From assembly GCF_021401345.1 (NCBI RefSeq), contig NZ_JACBGE010000022.1:1-64000 (forward strand): DNA of 64,000 nucleotides. The letters run 5' to 3'. A model generated the notes under the pieces. It worked only from the letters and a program-made list of their open reading frames with translations, did no database searches and had not been told where the DNA came from. Shown here one piece after another: positions 32,301-42,910 of this stretch. Position numbers and translations under genes: made by a program. Source of the DNA: Hydrogenophaga sp. NFH-34 (GTDB lineage Bacteria > Pseudomonadota > Gammaproteobacteria > Burkholderiales > Burkholderiaceae_C). The first letter of the stretch is position 1; every line of letters starts with the position of its first letter.

Positions 32301-32846
32301 TCAGATGTAGGCGTTCACGGGCGGGGCATGGCGCATGTGCAGGCTCATGCCCAGCGCGGCCATGTGGTTGGCGTTGCGCCCGAGAATGGTCTCGGACAGG
32401 GGCAGAAACTCCGCTTCTTCAAACCGGGCATGGGCCTGGTACTCGGCCACGAGGCGCTGCAAGTCGCCGACATCCAGCTCGCTGCCCTGCCCTTTGGCGA
32501 CCTGTTTGAGCCCTCTTTCGAGGCTTTTCCACAGCCGTTCGATGGCCCGGTGTTCATCGGTCAGGCGGCGCGTCATGCTGCGGACACGCTCGACCTCTTC
32601 GCCGGGCTGGGCGCTGGCGAGCACCGCCGGGAAAAGCTCGCGCTCCTCCTCCAGGTGGTGCTCGAAGATGGCTTCGCGGAAGAATTCCAGCGACTGTTCG
32701 GCAATCTGCCGCGCGCGGGCGGCAGGCGCCAGCAAGGCCGGCAACTCGTCCAGAGCCGTCAGGCGCCGGAGAATGCCCTCGTGGCAATTCGAAAAATTGT
32801 CCAGAGGCGTGGCGGACGCAACCGGAGCGGCAGCAGCAGCGTTCAT
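32301..32846 (-). CDS. hemerythrin-domain protein
   Basis: 181 residues with the hemerythrin HHE pattern of non-heme di-iron ligands: NCHEGILRRL, FEHHLEEERELFP, TDEHRAIERLW and YQAHARFEEAEFLP. Such proteins bind O2 or NO, or store and repair iron centres (YtfE/DnrN-like, though the N-terminal Cys of YtfE is not seen). It ends 134 bp upstream of the efeO start on the same strand. It has its own promoter with a perfect TTGA-N6-TCAA site, which suggests induction at low oxygen or by NO. Confidence 0.9.
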   Translation of the reverse strand: MNAAAAAPVASATPLDNFSNCHEGILRRLTALDELPALLAPAARARQIAEQSLEFFREAIFEHHLEEERELFPAVLASAQPGEEVERVRSMTRRLTDEHRAIERLWKSLERGLKQVAKGQGSELDVGDLQRLVAEYQAHARFEEAEFLPLSETILGRNANHMAALGMSLHMRHAPPVNAYI

Positions 32847-32879
32847 GGGAATCCTCGCAAAGGCAGTTGATTTGTCGCC

Positions 32880-32920
32880 AGTCTAGGCAGCCTGTCGGGC
32901 ACGGGCTTGATGCATGTCAA
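32880..32920 (-). promoter_or_regulatory. FNR/Dnr-type site and -10 box of the hemerythrin gene
   Basis: TTGATGCATGTCAA at 32907-32920 matches TTGA-N6-TCAA exactly. A TAGACT -10-like hexamer (32885-32880) places the start point near 32873, so the site is centred at about -41, the class II activator position. Confidence 0.6.
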
Positions 32921-33028
32921 GCGCCCACGAAGACCACCGATCCCTGCCTTTTTTCGCCCTCTTCAAGCGCTTTCCCACTCGGCGCAACCGCGTGGCGGCC
33001 CGGCACCCGACGCCTGCGCTTCGTGGAT

Positions 33029-33994
33029 TCAGTGCGCTGGCGCCCCACGCAGGCGCTGGAAGGTCTGGACGGCAAACACCACCGCAGCGCCAGCGATCAG
33101 GCCGGCCACACCACCGGTCAGGCTGCCGAGCAAGGTGCCCACCCAGCCCAGGCCGTGGGTGAAGGCCTCGACCGCATGCCCCAGCGCGGGCACGCCGTGC
33201 AGCAGGATGCCGCCGCCGACCAGGAACATGGCGGCGGTGCCCAGCACCGACAGCGCCTTCATCAGCCACGGAGCAAATGCCAGCAGGCCGCGGCCCAGTG
33301 CTCGCTGCCATGCGGCGCGCTGGCGGCTGAAGAACAGGCCGACGTCGTCCAGCTTCACGATGGCGCCGACCAGCCCATAGACGCCAGCGGTCATGAGAAG
33401 CGAAATGCCCACCAGCACGGCCACCCGCTCAAGGAAACCGGCGCTGGCCACCGCGCCGAGCGTGATGACGATGATTTCGGCCGACAGAATGAAGTCCGTG
33501 CGGATGGCGCCCTGGATCTTGGCCTTTTCGAATGCCACCAGATCCACCGACTCGTCGCCCAAGGCCTGCACGCGTTCGGCCTGCCGTGCCGCCTCGTCTT
33601 CGGGCGCATGGAAAAAGCGATGCAGCAGCTTTTCGGCGCCCTCGAAGCACAGGAACAGCCCCCCGAGCATGAGCAGGGGCGTGATCAACCACGGAATGAA
33701 AGCACTGATGGCCAGCGCCGCCGGCACCAGAATGGCCTTGTTCAGCAGCGAGCCCTTGGCCACTGCCCAGACCACGGGCAGTTCGCGATCGGCTTTGACG
33801 CCCGTGACTTGCTGGGCATTGAGCGCGAGGTCATCCCCGAGCACGCCAGCTGTCTTTTTGGCGGCCATCTGGGTCATGGTGGCCACGTCGTCGGCCATGG
33901 CGGCGCTCTTGCGGGCCGCGACCTTGGTCATGAGGGCCACGTCGTCGAGCACGGTGGCGATGTCGTCGAGCAGTACGAGCAGGCTGGTGGCCAT
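33029..33994 (-). CDS. DUF808 family inner membrane protein (YedI-like)
   Basis: 321 residues starting [20 protein letters not shown], the DUF808 opening, followed by [15 protein letters not shown] and [13 protein letters not shown], then five to six membrane segments. The [19 protein letters not shown] segment is also conserved in the family. The function of YedI-like proteins is not known. It stands alone between the hemerythrin and dioxygenase genes on the same strand. Confidence 0.9.
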   Translation of the reverse strand: MATSLLVLLDDIATVLDDVALMTKVAARKSAAMADDVATMTQMAAKKTAGVLGDDLALNAQQVTGVKADRELPVVWAVAKGSLLNKAILVPAALAISAFIPWLITPLLMLGGLFLCFEGAEKLLHRFFHAPEDEAARQAERVQALGDESVDLVAFEKAKIQGAIRTDFILSAEIIVITLGAVASAGFLERVAVLVGISLLMTAGVYGLVGAIVKLDDVGLFFSRQRAAWQRALGRGLLAFAPWLMKALSVLGTAAMFLVGGGILLHGVPALGHAVEAFTHGLGWVGTLLGSLTGGVAGLIAGAAVVFAVQTFQRLRGAPAH

Positions 33995-34054
33995 GGATCA
34001 GCAAGGAAGCGTGGTGATGGACCTGACTCTAGCAGCCCGCCTGCGCACAGGCCG

Positions 34055-34879
34055 TCAGGCAGATGGCCAGACCGTGGGAAACAGCGCATCCGCCATGGGG
34101 GCGCGGTCGGCCAGGCGCTGCGCCAGCCCCGGAAACGGCGGCGAAGTGCGCCAGCGGCGGGGCGCATGGACCGCGTCGTCGCCGAGGTAGCGGGCTGAAA
34201 ACACGCGGCGCCGTACGCCGGGCCCCGTGCCGCTGCTGGCGTGCAGGCTGAGCATGTGGAAGGCCACACAGTCACCGGGCTCCAGGGCCCAGGCCCGCTG
34301 CGGGTAGCGGTCTGGCTCGGTATCGACCGGGGGCAGTTCGGCCAGCGAACCTTCGGGAAACCACTTGGCCTGCTGGTCGCGAAAGGTCCGCGGCATGTAC
34401 CAGGTGCCAGCGTGCGAGCCAGCGACAAAGCGCAGCGTGCTGGCCAGCGGAACGGGATCGACGGGGATCCAGAAACTCACGTTCTGCCGGCCGTCGACGT
34501 TGTAATACGGCTGGTCCTGGTGCCAGGGGGTGGGCTGGCGCGTGCCGGCTTCCTTGACCAGCAGGTGGTCGTGGTACAGCCGCACGGTCCGGCTTTGCAT
34601 GAGCTGGGCGGCGATGTGCGGCAGCGCCGAGGCGGTGAGGATGCGCCGGTAGGCCGGGTTGTCCTGCCAGGTGCAGAAGTCTTCGACGAAGCGGCCCGGG
34701 TCGTCGGGCTCGCTGGCCACCAGGGCGAGTGGACTCAGGTGCGCCAGGTTGTGCTCGATGCCCGCTTCCAGGGTGCGCAGATCGTCGGCATCGAACACAC
34801 CGCGCAGCACGACCGCGCCGTCACGGGCATAGTCCGCCACCGTGGCCACATCCAGCGGGAATCGCCGAGGGGCTGTCAT
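34055..34879 (-). CDS. phytanoyl-CoA dioxygenase (PhyH) family Fe(II)/2-oxoglutarate oxygenase
   Basis: 274 residues with the jelly-roll metal triad: HxD in TPWHQDQPYYNVDG at about residue 118 and the distal His in VAFHMLSLHASSG at about 212, with the 2-oxoglutarate-binding Arg probably in GVRRRVFSARYLG. PhyH enzymes hydroxylate acyl chains or small metabolites; the substrate here is unknown. Its ATG overlaps the DUF2164 stop by four bases, so both are probably translated from one mRNA. Confidence 0.88.
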   Translation of the reverse strand: MTAPRRFPLDVATVADYARDGAVVLRGVFDADDLRTLEAGIEHNLAHLSPLALVASEPDDPGRFVEDFCTWQDNPAYRRILTASALPHIAAQLMQSRTVRLYHDHLLVKEAGTRQPTPWHQDQPYYNVDGRQNVSFWIPVDPVPLASTLRFVAGSHAGTWYMPRTFRDQQAKWFPEGSLAELPPVDTEPDRYPQRAWALEPGDCVAFHMLSLHASSGTGPGVRRRVFSARYLGDDAVHAPRRWRTSPPFPGLAQRLADRAPMADALFPTVWPSA

Positions 34880-35148
34880 CGCGAGCGCCCTGGGTTCTGG
34901 CGCCGACGCCAGTAGGTGAAGGCCTCTTCGTGCAGCTCGATGTCGAGGTCGGCCACACGCGCCTGCAGGCGCTCCTGCACATCGGCCACCGCCTGGTTGT
35001 AGATCACCGGCGCGATCTCTTCGAGAAAGAAGCCCAGCAGGCCGCCGGCCGCGATGTTGCCGATGCGCTCTTCCATGTTTTCATCGAAATAGCGCTGGAT
35101 CGAGGCAATGGCCTCGGCCCGCGAGTCCTTGGGAATGTCGATGCTCAT
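34876..35148 (-). CDS. DUF2164 family small protein
   Basis: 90 residues beginning MSIDIPKDSRAEAIASIQRY, with FDENMEERIGNIAAGGLLGF and NQAVADVQERLQARVADLD, the conserved DUF2164 pattern. It is soluble and helical; no function is known. It lies 25 bp after purL and is coupled to the PhyH gene by an ATGA overlap. Confidence 0.88.
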   Translation of the reverse strand: MSIDIPKDSRAEAIASIQRYFDENMEERIGNIAAGGLLGFFLEEIAPVIYNQAVADVQERLQARVADLDIELHEEAFTYWRRRQNPGRSR

Positions 35149-35173
35149 GGCGGTGTGGGCGGCGTTCGGTGCG

Positions 35174-38100
35174 TCAACCCACCCAGCGGCGCGCGTTGCG
35201 CCAGATGCGCATCCACGGGCTGGGGTCCGACGGGTTGCCGCTGGTCCAGCTCATCTGGAGGTTGCGGAACACGCGCTCGGGGTGCGGCATCATGGCCGTG
35301 AAGCGGCCGTCGGCGGTGGTCACTGCCGTCAGGCCACCCGGGCTGCCGTTCGGGTTGAACGGGTATTGCTCGGTGGCAGCGCCACCGTTGTCCACGAAAC
35401 GCATGACGGCGAGGGCTTGCGCCGGGTTGCCCCGGTGCTTGAAGTTGGCAAACCCTTCGCCGTGCGCCACCGCGATGGGCAGGCGGCTGCCGGCCATGCC
35501 TTGCAGGAACAGGCTGGGCGATTCCAGCACCTCCACCATCGACAGGCGCGCCTCGAAACGTTCACTCTGGTTGGTCGTGAAGCGCGGCCAGGCTTCGGCG
35601 CCGGGGATGATGTCGGCCAGTTCGGCGAACATCTGGCAGCCGTTGCACACGCCCAGACCAAAGGTGTCGGCGCGGCCGAAGAAGCCCTGGAACTGCTCGG
35701 ACAGCACCGGGTTGAAGGTGATGCTGCGCGCCCAGCCGATGCCCGCGCCCAGCGTGTCGCCATAGCTGAAGCCGCCGCAGGCCACCACGCCCTTGAAGTC
35801 GGCCAGCTTGGCACGGCCCGACTGCAGGTCGGTCATGTGCACGTCGTAGGCCTCGAAGCCGGCCTGCGTGAAAGCGTAGGCCATTTCCACGTGCGAGTTC
35901 ACGCCCTGCTCGCGCAGGATCGCCACCTTGGGACGGCTCAGGTTCAGGAACGGTGCCGCCACGTTGTCCAGCGGGTCGAAGCTCAGTGCCACGTGCAGGC
36001 CCGGGTCGGCGGGCTGGCCGGCGACCGCGTGTTCGCTGTCGGCACAGGCCGGGTTGTCGCGCTGCTGGTTGATCTTCCAGCTCACGCTGTCCCAGACCTG
36101 CTGCAGGTCGAACAGGCTGGCACTGAACACGGCCTTGGTGTCGCGCCAGACCTGCAGCTCGCCCTTGCCCACCTCGATGGACGAGGACGCCGGGCGGGTC
36201 TTGCCGACAAAGTGGCTGTACTTGGACAGGCCGTGCTCGCGCAGCGTCTGCATGACCGCGTTGCGGTCTTCGGTCTTGACCTGCAGCAGCACGCCCAGCT
36301 CTTCGCTGAACAGGGCCTTGAGCGTCAGCTCTTCGCGGCGGGCGCTGACCTGGCCGGCCCAGTTCTTGGCGTCGCCGCTGTCCATGCGGCTGTCGGAAAT
36401 CCCGTCGCCTTCGGTGACCAGCATGTCCACGTTCAGCGACACGCCCACGTGGCCCGCGAAGGCCATTTCGGCGGCGGCGGCCAGCAGGCCACCGTCGGAC
36501 CGGTCGTGGTAGGCCAGGATCTGGCCCTGGGCTCGCAGCGCATTCACCGCGTTCACGAGGTTGATCAGGTCCTGCGGGCTGTCCAGATCGGGCACTTCGT
36601 CGCCCGGCTGGCCCAGGGTCAGGCCCAGCACGCTGCCACCCAGGCGGTTGCGGCCCTTGCCGAGGTCGATCAGCACCAGGGTGGTGTCTTCAAGGTCACG
36701 GTTGAGCTGCGGTGTGAGCGTGCCGCGCACGTCGGCCAGCGTCGCGAAGGCGGTGACGATCAGGCTCACCGGGGAGGTGACCTTCTTCTTCTCGCCGTCG
36801 GCGGACCACTGCGTGCGCATGGACAGGCTGTCCTTGCCCACCGGCACCGACACGTCCAGCGCCGGGCACAGCTCCATGCCGATGGCCTTGACGGTGGCGT
36901 ACAGGTCGGCGTCTTCACCCGGTTCGCCGCAGGCCGCCATCCAGTTGGCCGACAGCTTGACGCGCGGTAGTTCGATGGGTGCGGCCAGCAGGTTGGTGAT
37001 GGCTTCCGCCACCGCCATGCGGCCGGAAGCCGCGGCGTTGATCGATGCCAGCGGCGTGCGCTCGCCCATGGACATGGCTTCGCCGGCAAAACCGGCGTAG
37101 TCGGCCAGGGTCACGGCGCAGTCGGCCACCGGCACCTGCCAGGGGCCGACCATCTGGTCGCGGTGCGACAGGCCGCCCACGGTGCGGTCGCCGATGGTGA
37201 CCAGGAAGCGCTTGGACGCCACGGTCGGGTGGCTCAGCACGTCGATGACCGCCTTCTCCAGCGACACGCCGGTGAGGTCCATGGGCTGGAATTCCCGCTG
37301 GACTGTTTTCACGTCGCGGTGCATCTTGGGCGGCTTGCCCAGCAGCACGTCCATGGGCATGTCGACCGGGCTTTCGTTGCCTTCATCCACCAGCGACAGG
37401 TGGCGCTCTTCGGTGGCCACACCGACCACCGAGAACGGGCAGCGCTCGCGCTCACAGAAGGCCTTGAACTGCTCCAGGGACTCCGGCGCAATGGCCAGCA
37501 CGTAGCGTTCCTGGCTCTCGTTGCACCAGATTTCCTTGGGCGCCAGGCCACTCTCTTCCAGCGGCACGGCGCGCAGGTCGAAGCGCGCGCCACGGCCGGC
37601 GTCGTTCACCAGTTCGGGGAAGGCGTTGGACAGACCGCCCGCGCCGACATCGTGGATGAACAGCACCGGGTTCTTCTCACCCTGCGCCCAGCAGTGGTTG
37701 ATGACCTCTTGGGCGCGACGCTCGATCTCGGGGTTGCCGCGCTGCACGGAGTCGAAGTCCAGCGAGGCGGCGTTGGTTCCGGTGGCCATGGAGCTGGCGG
37801 CGCCGCCGCCCATGCCGATCTTCATGCCCGGGCCGCCCAGCTGAATGAGCAGCGTGCCGGCGGGAAAATGAATCTTCTTGGTCTGGCCGGCGTCGATCTG
37901 GCCCAGGCCGCCCGCGATCATGATGGGCTTGTGGTAGCCGCGGGTCACGCCGCCGACGTCTTGCTCGTATTCGCGGAAGTAGCCCAGCAGGTTCGGACGG
38001 CCGAACTCGTTGTTGAACGCGGCGCCGCCCAGCGGGCCCTCGGTCATGATCTGCAGCGGGCTGGCGATGTGCTCGGGTTTGCCACCCGGCTGGTCGCTCA

Positions 38101-39193
38101 GGCCGCCCCAGAGCTTGGAGACGGTGAAGCCGGTCAGGCCGGCCTTGGGCTTGGAGCCGCGACCGGTGGCACCCTCGTCGCGGATCTCACCGCCCGCGCC
38201 CGTGGAGGCGCCGGGGAACGGGGAAATCGCGGTCGGGTGGTTGTGCGTTTCCACCTTCATCAGGATGTGGTGGGTCGCGGCTTCGGCTGCGTAGGCCGGC
38301 GAAGCGCTGCCGCCGGCCTTGGCGACAAAGCGCTCCAGTTGGTGGCCTTCCATGATGGACGCGTTGTCCGAGTACGCCACGACGGTGTGCTGCGGGCTGG
38401 TCTGGTGCGTGTGGCGGATCATGCCGAACAGGCTCTTGTCCTGCGCCACGCCGTCGATGGTGAACTGCGCGTTGAAGATCTTGTGGCGGCAGTGTTCGCT
38501 GTTGGCCTGCGCGAACATCATCAGCTCGACATCGGTCGGGTTGCGCTTCAGACCGTGGAAGGCGTTGACCAGGTAATCGATCTCGTCGTCGGCCAGGGCC
38601 AGGCCCCAGTCGGTGTTGGCCTTTTCCAGCGCCTTCCTGCCCATTTCAGGGCCGCCGCTCAGCACATCGACGTGCTCCATGGGCGCGGGGTGCAGTTCGG
38701 TGAACAGGGCCTCGGCCTGGTTGCGATCGGTCGTCACGGCCTCGGTCATGCGGTCGTGCAGCGCGTCGGCCACGGCGCGCAGCTGTTCGTCGCTCAGGCT
38801 GGCCTTGCCCAGCAGGCCGTTTTTCAAACCGATGCGGAACTCGACCAGGCGCTCGACGCGGTGCAGCGCCAGTCCGCAGTTGCGGGCGATGTCGGTGGCT
38901 TTGGAGGCCCAGGGCGAGACGGTGCCCAGGCGGGGCATCACCACCAGGGCCGGGGCAGCGGCCTTCTCGGCGGCCAGGTGCAGGTCGGAGGCGGGTTCGC
39001 CGTAGGTGAGCAGTTCGCCCAGGCGCTGTTCGGTGGCCGCATCCGGCGCCGCATCGAAGGCCGCCAGGTGCACGAAACGGGCCGACAGCCCGTTGATCTT
39101 GTCGGAAACGCCTTGCAGGCGGGGCAGGAGTTGCTGGAGCTTGAAGTCGCTGACGGCATTGCCGCCGTCGAAGAAGCGAAGATGCAGGGTCAC
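35174..39193 (-). CDS. purL: phosphoribosylformylglycinamidine synthase PurL (single-chain)
   Basis: A cytosolic purine-biosynthesis enzyme that makes FGAM from FGAR, glutamine and ATP. The 1339-residue length is that of the large single-chain proteobacterial form. Visible segments are the linker/N-domain, [20 protein letters not shown] near residue 315 with the [17 protein letters not shown]-site stretch, [10 protein letters not shown], and [20 protein letters not shown]. The C-terminal glutaminase has [16 protein letters not shown], the nucleophile Cys in GVCNGCQMF and PHPERVFR. It is divergent from map. Confidence 0.97.
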   Translation of the reverse strand: MTLHLRFFDGGNAVSDFKLQQLLPRLQGVSDKINGLSARFVHLAAFDAAPDAATEQRLGELLTYGEPASDLHLAAEKAAAPALVVMPRLGTVSPWASKATDIARNCGLALHRVERLVEFRIGLKNGLLGKASLSDEQLRAVADALHDRMTEAVTTDRNQAEALFTELHPAPMEHVDVLSGGPEMGRKALEKANTDWGLALADDEIDYLVNAFHGLKRNPTDVELMMFAQANSEHCRHKIFNAQFTIDGVAQDKSLFGMIRHTHQTSPQHTVVAYSDNASIMEGHQLERFVAKAGGSASPAYAAEAATHHILMKVETHNHPTAISPFPGASTGAGGEIRDEGATGRGSKPKAGLTGFTVSKLWGGLSDQPGGKPEHIASPLQIMTEGPLGGAAFNNEFGRPNLLGYFREYEQDVGGVTRGYHKPIMIAGGLGQIDAGQTKKIHFPAGTLLIQLGGPGMKIGMGGGAASSMATGTNAASLDFDSVQRGNPEIERRAQEVINHCWAQGEKNPVLFIHDVGAGGLSNAFPELVNDAGRGARFDLRAVPLEESGLAPKEIWCNESQERYVLAIAPESLEQFKAFCERERCPFSVVGVATEERHLSLVDEGNESPVDMPMDVLLGKPPKMHRDVKTVQREFQPMDLTGVSLEKAVIDVLSHPTVASKRFLVTIGDRTVGGLSHRDQMVGPWQVPVADCAVTLADYAGFAGEAMSMGERTPLASINAAASGRMAVAEAITNLLAAPIELPRVKLSANWMAACGEPGEDADLYATVKAIGMELCPALDVSVPVGKDSLSMRTQWSADGEKKKVTSPVSLIVTAFATLADVRGTLTPQLNRDLEDTTLVLIDLGKGRNRLGGSVLGLTLGQPGDEVPDLDSPQDLINLVNAVNALRAQGQILAYHDRSDGGLLAAAAEMAFAGHVGVSLNVDMLVTEGDGISDSRMDSGDAKNWAGQVSARREELTLKALFSEELGVLLQVKTEDRNAVMQTLREHGLSKYSHFVGKTRPASSSIEVGKGELQVWRDTKAVFSASLFDLQQVWDSVSWKINQQRDNPACADSEHAVAGQPADPGLHVALSFDPLDNVAAPFLNLSRPKVAILREQGVNSHVEMAYAFTQAGFEAYDVHMTDLQSGRAKLADFKGVVACGGFSYGDTLGAGIGWARSITFNPVLSEQFQGFFGRADTFGLGVCNGCQMFAELADIIPGAEAWPRFTTNQSERFEARLSMVEVLESPSLFLQGMAGSRLPIAVAHGEGFANFKHRGNPAQALAVMRFVDNGGAATEQYPFNPNGSPGGLTAVTTADGRFTAMMPHPERVFRNLQMSWTSGNPSDPSPWMRIWRNARRWVG

Positions 39194-39311
39194 GGTGGGT
39201 GGCCTTGGGGGTGGCGGGCGCGGGGCGGCCCGGGGGATGGGAATCCCACGATTTTACCCGCGACACCCGCGCTGGCTTGGCCGGCAAGGGCCCACGCCCG
39301 GGGGGCGGATG

Positions 39312-39326
39312 GGATAATTCCGCCCC
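39312..39326 (+). promoter_or_regulatory. GGATAATTCCGCCCC start-proximal promoter of map
   Basis: A GATAAT -10 box (39313-39318) ends 8 bp before the map ATG at 39327 with no Shine-Dalgarno sequence in between, implying a leaderless or nearly leaderless mRNA. The block is the same as that before yciB. Confidence 0.45.
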
Positions 39327-40148
39327 ATGAGCATCACTTACAAAGACGAGGCCGGTATCGCCGGCATGCGCGAGGCCTGCCGCCTGGCGTCCGAAGTGCT
39401 GGATTACCTCTCGCCGCTGATCCAGCCGGGCATGACCACGCTCGAAATCGACCGCCTCTCGGCCGACTACATGAAGAAGCAGGGCACGCGCTCGGCCACC
39501 GTGGGCTACCAGCCGCCCGGCTACCCGCCCTACCCCGGCCATGTGTGCACCTCCATCAACCACGTGGTGTGCCACGGCATCCCCAACGACCGGCCGCTCA
39601 AGAAAGGCGACATCCTGAACGTGGACGTCACCGTCATCACCCAGGACGGCTGGTACGGCGACAACAGCCGCATGTTCCTGATCGGCGGTGAAGCAGCGGC
39701 TTCGGTGCAGGCCCGGCGGCTGAACCAGGTCACGTTCGAAGCCATGTGGAAGGGCATCGTGATGGTCAGGCCGGGCATCCGCCTGGGCGACATCGGCCAC
39801 GCCATCCAGACCTACGCCGAAGGCAACGGCTTCAGCGTGGTGCGCGAGTTCTGCGGCCACGGCATCGGCCAGAAGTTCCACGAAGAGCCGCAGGTGCTGC
39901 ACTATGGCCGCCCCGGCACGCTGGAAGAACTGCGCCCGGGCATGACCTTCACCATCGAGCCCATGATCAACGCCGGCAAGCGCGACATCAAGGAACTGGG
40001 CGACGGCTGGACCATCGTCACACGCGACCGCTCGCTCTCGGCGCAGTGGGAACACACGGTGCTGGTCACCCCCACCGGCTACGACGTGTTGACCCTGTCG
40101 GCCGGCAGCCCGCCGCTGCCGGCGTTCGTGACCACCACGGCCTGCTGA
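39327..40148 (+). CDS. map: type I methionine aminopeptidase
   Basis: Removes the initiator methionine from nascent proteins. 273 residues with all five metal ligands visible: Asp in [18 protein letters not shown] (two), His in [13 protein letters not shown], Glu in [10 protein letters not shown] and Glu in QWEHTVLVT. The substrate His is in [10 protein letters not shown]. It is followed 25 bp later by glnD, a common proteobacterial pair (rpsB normally precedes map elsewhere but is not here). Confidence 0.97.
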   Translation: MSITYKDEAGIAGMREACRLASEVLDYLSPLIQPGMTTLEIDRLSADYMKKQGTRSATVGYQPPGYPPYPGHVCTSINHVVCHGIPNDRPLKKGDILNVDVTVITQDGWYGDNSRMFLIGGEAAASVQARRLNQVTFEAMWKGIVMVRPGIRLGDIGHAIQTYAEGNGFSVVREFCGHGIGQKFHEEPQVLHYGRPGTLEELRPGMTFTIEPMINAGKRDIKELGDGWTIVTRDRSLSAQWEHTVLVTPTGYDVLTLSAGSPPLPAFVTTTAC

Positions 40149-40173
40149 CCCCCTTTCTCCCGGAGACCACGCC

Positions 40174-42864
40174 ATGGGCGACCCCAAAGGCGAGATCGGC
40201 GCCCTGCGCCTCCAGTACCGCAGCGACAAGGCCGCCCTGCTCGCCCACCTGGGCCTGCAGGGCACATCGACCCGCGGCGTGCACAAGGCGCTCAAGCAAC
40301 TGGCGCGGCTGACCGACGACACGCTGCGCAAGCTGTGGGAATCCGCCGGGTTCGCGCCCGGCTTTGCGCTCATTGCCGTGGGTGGCTTCGGCCGTGGCGA
40401 GCTGTTCCCGAATTCCGACGTGGACGTGCTGGTGCTGCTGCCCGATGACGCCCACCCGGACGACGACGCCACCCTCAAGGCACGGCTGGAAGGCTTCATC
40501 GGCGCCTGCTGGGACATCGGGCTGGAGATCGGCTCCAGCGTGCGCTCGGTCGCCGAATGTGTGCAGGAAGCCGCTGGTGACGTGACCGTGCAGACCTCGC
40601 TGCTGGAATGCCGGCTCATCACCGGCGCGCGGGCGCAGTTCACCCGCCTGGTGCGCGAACTCGGCGCCACCATGGACCCCAAGGCCTTCTTCGTGGCCAA
40701 GACGCTGGAGATGCGCCAGCGCCACCAGAAGTTCGAGAACACGCCCTACGCGCTGGAGCCCAACTGCAAGGAATCGCCCGGCGGCCTGCGCGACCTGCAG
40801 ATGATTCTCTGGGTGGCCAAGGCCGCCGGCCTGGGCCACAGCTGGGACGAACTGGCCCGCACCGGGCTGGCCACCCCGCTCGAAGTGCGGCAGATCAAGG
40901 CCAACGAGGCCCTGCTCAGCCTGATCCGCGCCCGCCTGCACCTGCTGGCCAACCGCCGCGAGGACCGCCTGGTGTTCGACCTGCAGACCGCCGTGGCCGA
41001 ATCGTTCGGCTACAAGGCGCAGGTGCCGGCGGTCATCACCCCGGGCGGCCAGGGCCATACACCGCCGACCGCGCGCACCGCCCGCCGTGCCAGCGAGCAG
41101 CTCATGAAGCGCTACTACTGGGCGGCCAAGGCGGTGACGCAGCTCAACCAGATCCTGCTGCTGAACATCGAGGAGCGGCTCAACGAGGACACCGGCCCGG
41201 TGCGCATGCGCCCGATCAACGAGCGCTTCTACGACAAGGCCAACATGCTGGAGGTGGCCAGCGACCACCTCTACATCCAGCAGCCGCACGCCATCCTGGA
41301 AACCTTCCTGCTCTACCAGACCACGGTGGGCATCAAGGGCCTGTCGGCACGCACGCTGCGGGCGCTGTACAACGCGCGCCCGATCATGAACGCGAAGTTC
41401 CGCAGCGACCCGGTGAACCGCGCCACCTTCCTGCGCATCCTGCAGGAGCCCGAAGGCATCACCCACGCCATGCGGCTGATGAACCAGACCTCGGTGCTCG
41501 GGCGCTACCTCTGGGTGTTCCGCCACACGGTGGGGCAGATGCAGCACGACCTGTTCCACGTCTACACCGTGGACCAGCACATCCTGATGGTGCTGCGCAA
41601 CGTGCGGCGCTTCTTCATCGCCGAGCACTCGCACGAATACCCGTTCTGCTCGCAACTGGCCGCCGGCCTGGACAAGCCCTGGATCCTCTACGTGGCCGCG
41701 CTGTTCCACGACATCGCCAAAGGCCGGGGCGGCGACCACTCCGACCTGGGCGCGCGCGACGTGCGCACCTTCTGCCGCCAGCATGGCATCGACAGGGAAG
41801 ACGCCCGGCTGATCGCCTTCTTGGTGAATGAACACCTGACCATGAGCCGGATCGCCCAGAAGGAAGACCTGAGCGATCCCGACGTCATCGCCGCCTTCGC
41901 CCAGCGCGTGGGCAACGAGCGCTACCTCACAGCCCTGTACCTGCTGACGGTGGCCGACATCCGCGGCACCAGCCCCAAGGTGTGGAACGCCTGGAAAGGC
42001 AAGCTGCTCGAAGACCTGTACCGCTACACCCTGCGCGCGCTGGGTGGTCGCGCCCCCGATGCCGACGCCCTGGTGGAAGCGCGCAAGCGGGCGGCGTTGT
42101 CGGTGCTGGCGCTGCACGCCCTGCCGCACGAGGCGCACAAAAAGCTCTGGGACACGCTGGACCTGAGCTACTTCATGCGCCACCAGGCCGACGAGATCGC
42201 CTGGCACACGCGCGTGCTGACCAAGGCCCTGGCCCAGGCGCTGCCCCAGTGCAAACCCAACGCGCAAGGCGAGGTGCCGGCCGGCTGCAGCATCGTGCGC
42301 GCACGCCTCTCGCCCGAAGGGGAAGGCCTGCAGGTGCTGGTGTACGCACCCGACCAGCACGACCTGTTCGCCCGCATCTGCGGTTATTTCGACAACGCGG
42401 GCTTTTCGATCCTGGACGCGCGCGTGCACACCACCCGCGACGGGCGCGCGCTGGACACCTTCCAGGTGATCACGCCCACGCTGTCGGAGCACTACCGCGA
42501 GCTGATCGCCATGGTCGAGAACGACCTGGCGCTGACCATCGACGAACGCGGCCCGCTGCCCTCGCCGAGCAAGGGCCGGCTCTCGCGGCGGGTGCGCAGC
42601 TTCCCGGTCACCCCGCGGGTGGACCTGCGGCCCGACGACAAGGCGCAGCGCTGGCTGCTCGCGGTCACCGCCAGCGACCGTGCCGGTCTGCTCTACGGCA
42701 TCTCGCTGGTGCTGGCGCGGCACGGCATCAGCGTGCAGCTGGCCAAGATTTCCACCCTGGGCGAACGGGTGGAAGACACCTTCCTCATCAGCGGCCCCGA
42801 ACTGCAGGTCAACCGCCGGCAGATCGAGATCGAAACCGAGCTGCTGGACACGCTCGAAGGCTGA
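40174..42864 (+). CDS. glnD: bifunctional [protein-PII] uridylyltransferase/uridylyl-removing enzyme
   Basis: GlnD senses glutamine and modifies PII proteins to control nitrogen assimilation. 896 residues in the normal domain order. The nucleotidyltransferase site [20 protein letters not shown] lies at about 70-90, followed by the GlnD-specific helical region. The HD uridylyl-removing domain ([17 protein letters not shown]) is near 513. Two C-terminal ACT domains follow, [16 protein letters not shown] and [16 protein letters not shown], which bind glutamine. It follows map and ends at a hairpin shared with the RND gene. Confidence 0.97.
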   Translation: MGDPKGEIGALRLQYRSDKAALLAHLGLQGTSTRGVHKALKQLARLTDDTLRKLWESAGFAPGFALIAVGGFGRGELFPNSDVDVLVLLPDDAHPDDDATLKARLEGFIGACWDIGLEIGSSVRSVAECVQEAAGDVTVQTSLLECRLITGARAQFTRLVRELGATMDPKAFFVAKTLEMRQRHQKFENTPYALEPNCKESPGGLRDLQMILWVAKAAGLGHSWDELARTGLATPLEVRQIKANEALLSLIRARLHLLANRREDRLVFDLQTAVAESFGYKAQVPAVITPGGQGHTPPTARTARRASEQLMKRYYWAAKAVTQLNQILLLNIEERLNEDTGPVRMRPINERFYDKANMLEVASDHLYIQQPHAILETFLLYQTTVGIKGLSARTLRALYNARPIMNAKFRSDPVNRATFLRILQEPEGITHAMRLMNQTSVLGRYLWVFRHTVGQMQHDLFHVYTVDQHILMVLRNVRRFFIAEHSHEYPFCSQLAAGLDKPWILYVAALFHDIAKGRGGDHSDLGARDVRTFCRQHGIDREDARLIAFLVNEHLTMSRIAQKEDLSDPDVIAAFAQRVGNERYLTALYLLTVADIRGTSPKVWNAWKGKLLEDLYRYTLRALGGRAPDADALVEARKRAALSVLALHALPHEAHKKLWDTLDLSYFMRHQADEIAWHTRVLTKALAQALPQCKPNAQGEVPAGCSIVRARLSPEGEGLQVLVYAPDQHDLFARICGYFDNAGFSILDARVHTTRDGRALDTFQVITPTLSEHYRELIAMVENDLALTIDERGPLPSPSKGRLSRRVRSFPVTPRVDLRPDDKAQRWLLAVTASDRAGLLYGISLVLARHGISVQLAKISTLGERVEDTFLISGPELQVNRRQIEIETELLDTLEG

Positions 42865-42872
42865 GCGCCTGC

Positions 42873-42893
42873 GGGGCGGCCGGCGGCCGCCCC
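42873..42893. terminator. hairpin between convergent glnD and RND permease genes
   Basis: GGGGCGGCC, loop GGC, GGCCGCCCC, 9 bp stem, followed on the + strand by GTTTGTC. It lies 8 bp after the glnD stop and 17 bp after the end of the efflux operon on the other strand, so it may serve both. Confidence 0.65.
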
Positions 42894-42910
42894 GTTTGTC
42901 TCTGCCTGTT

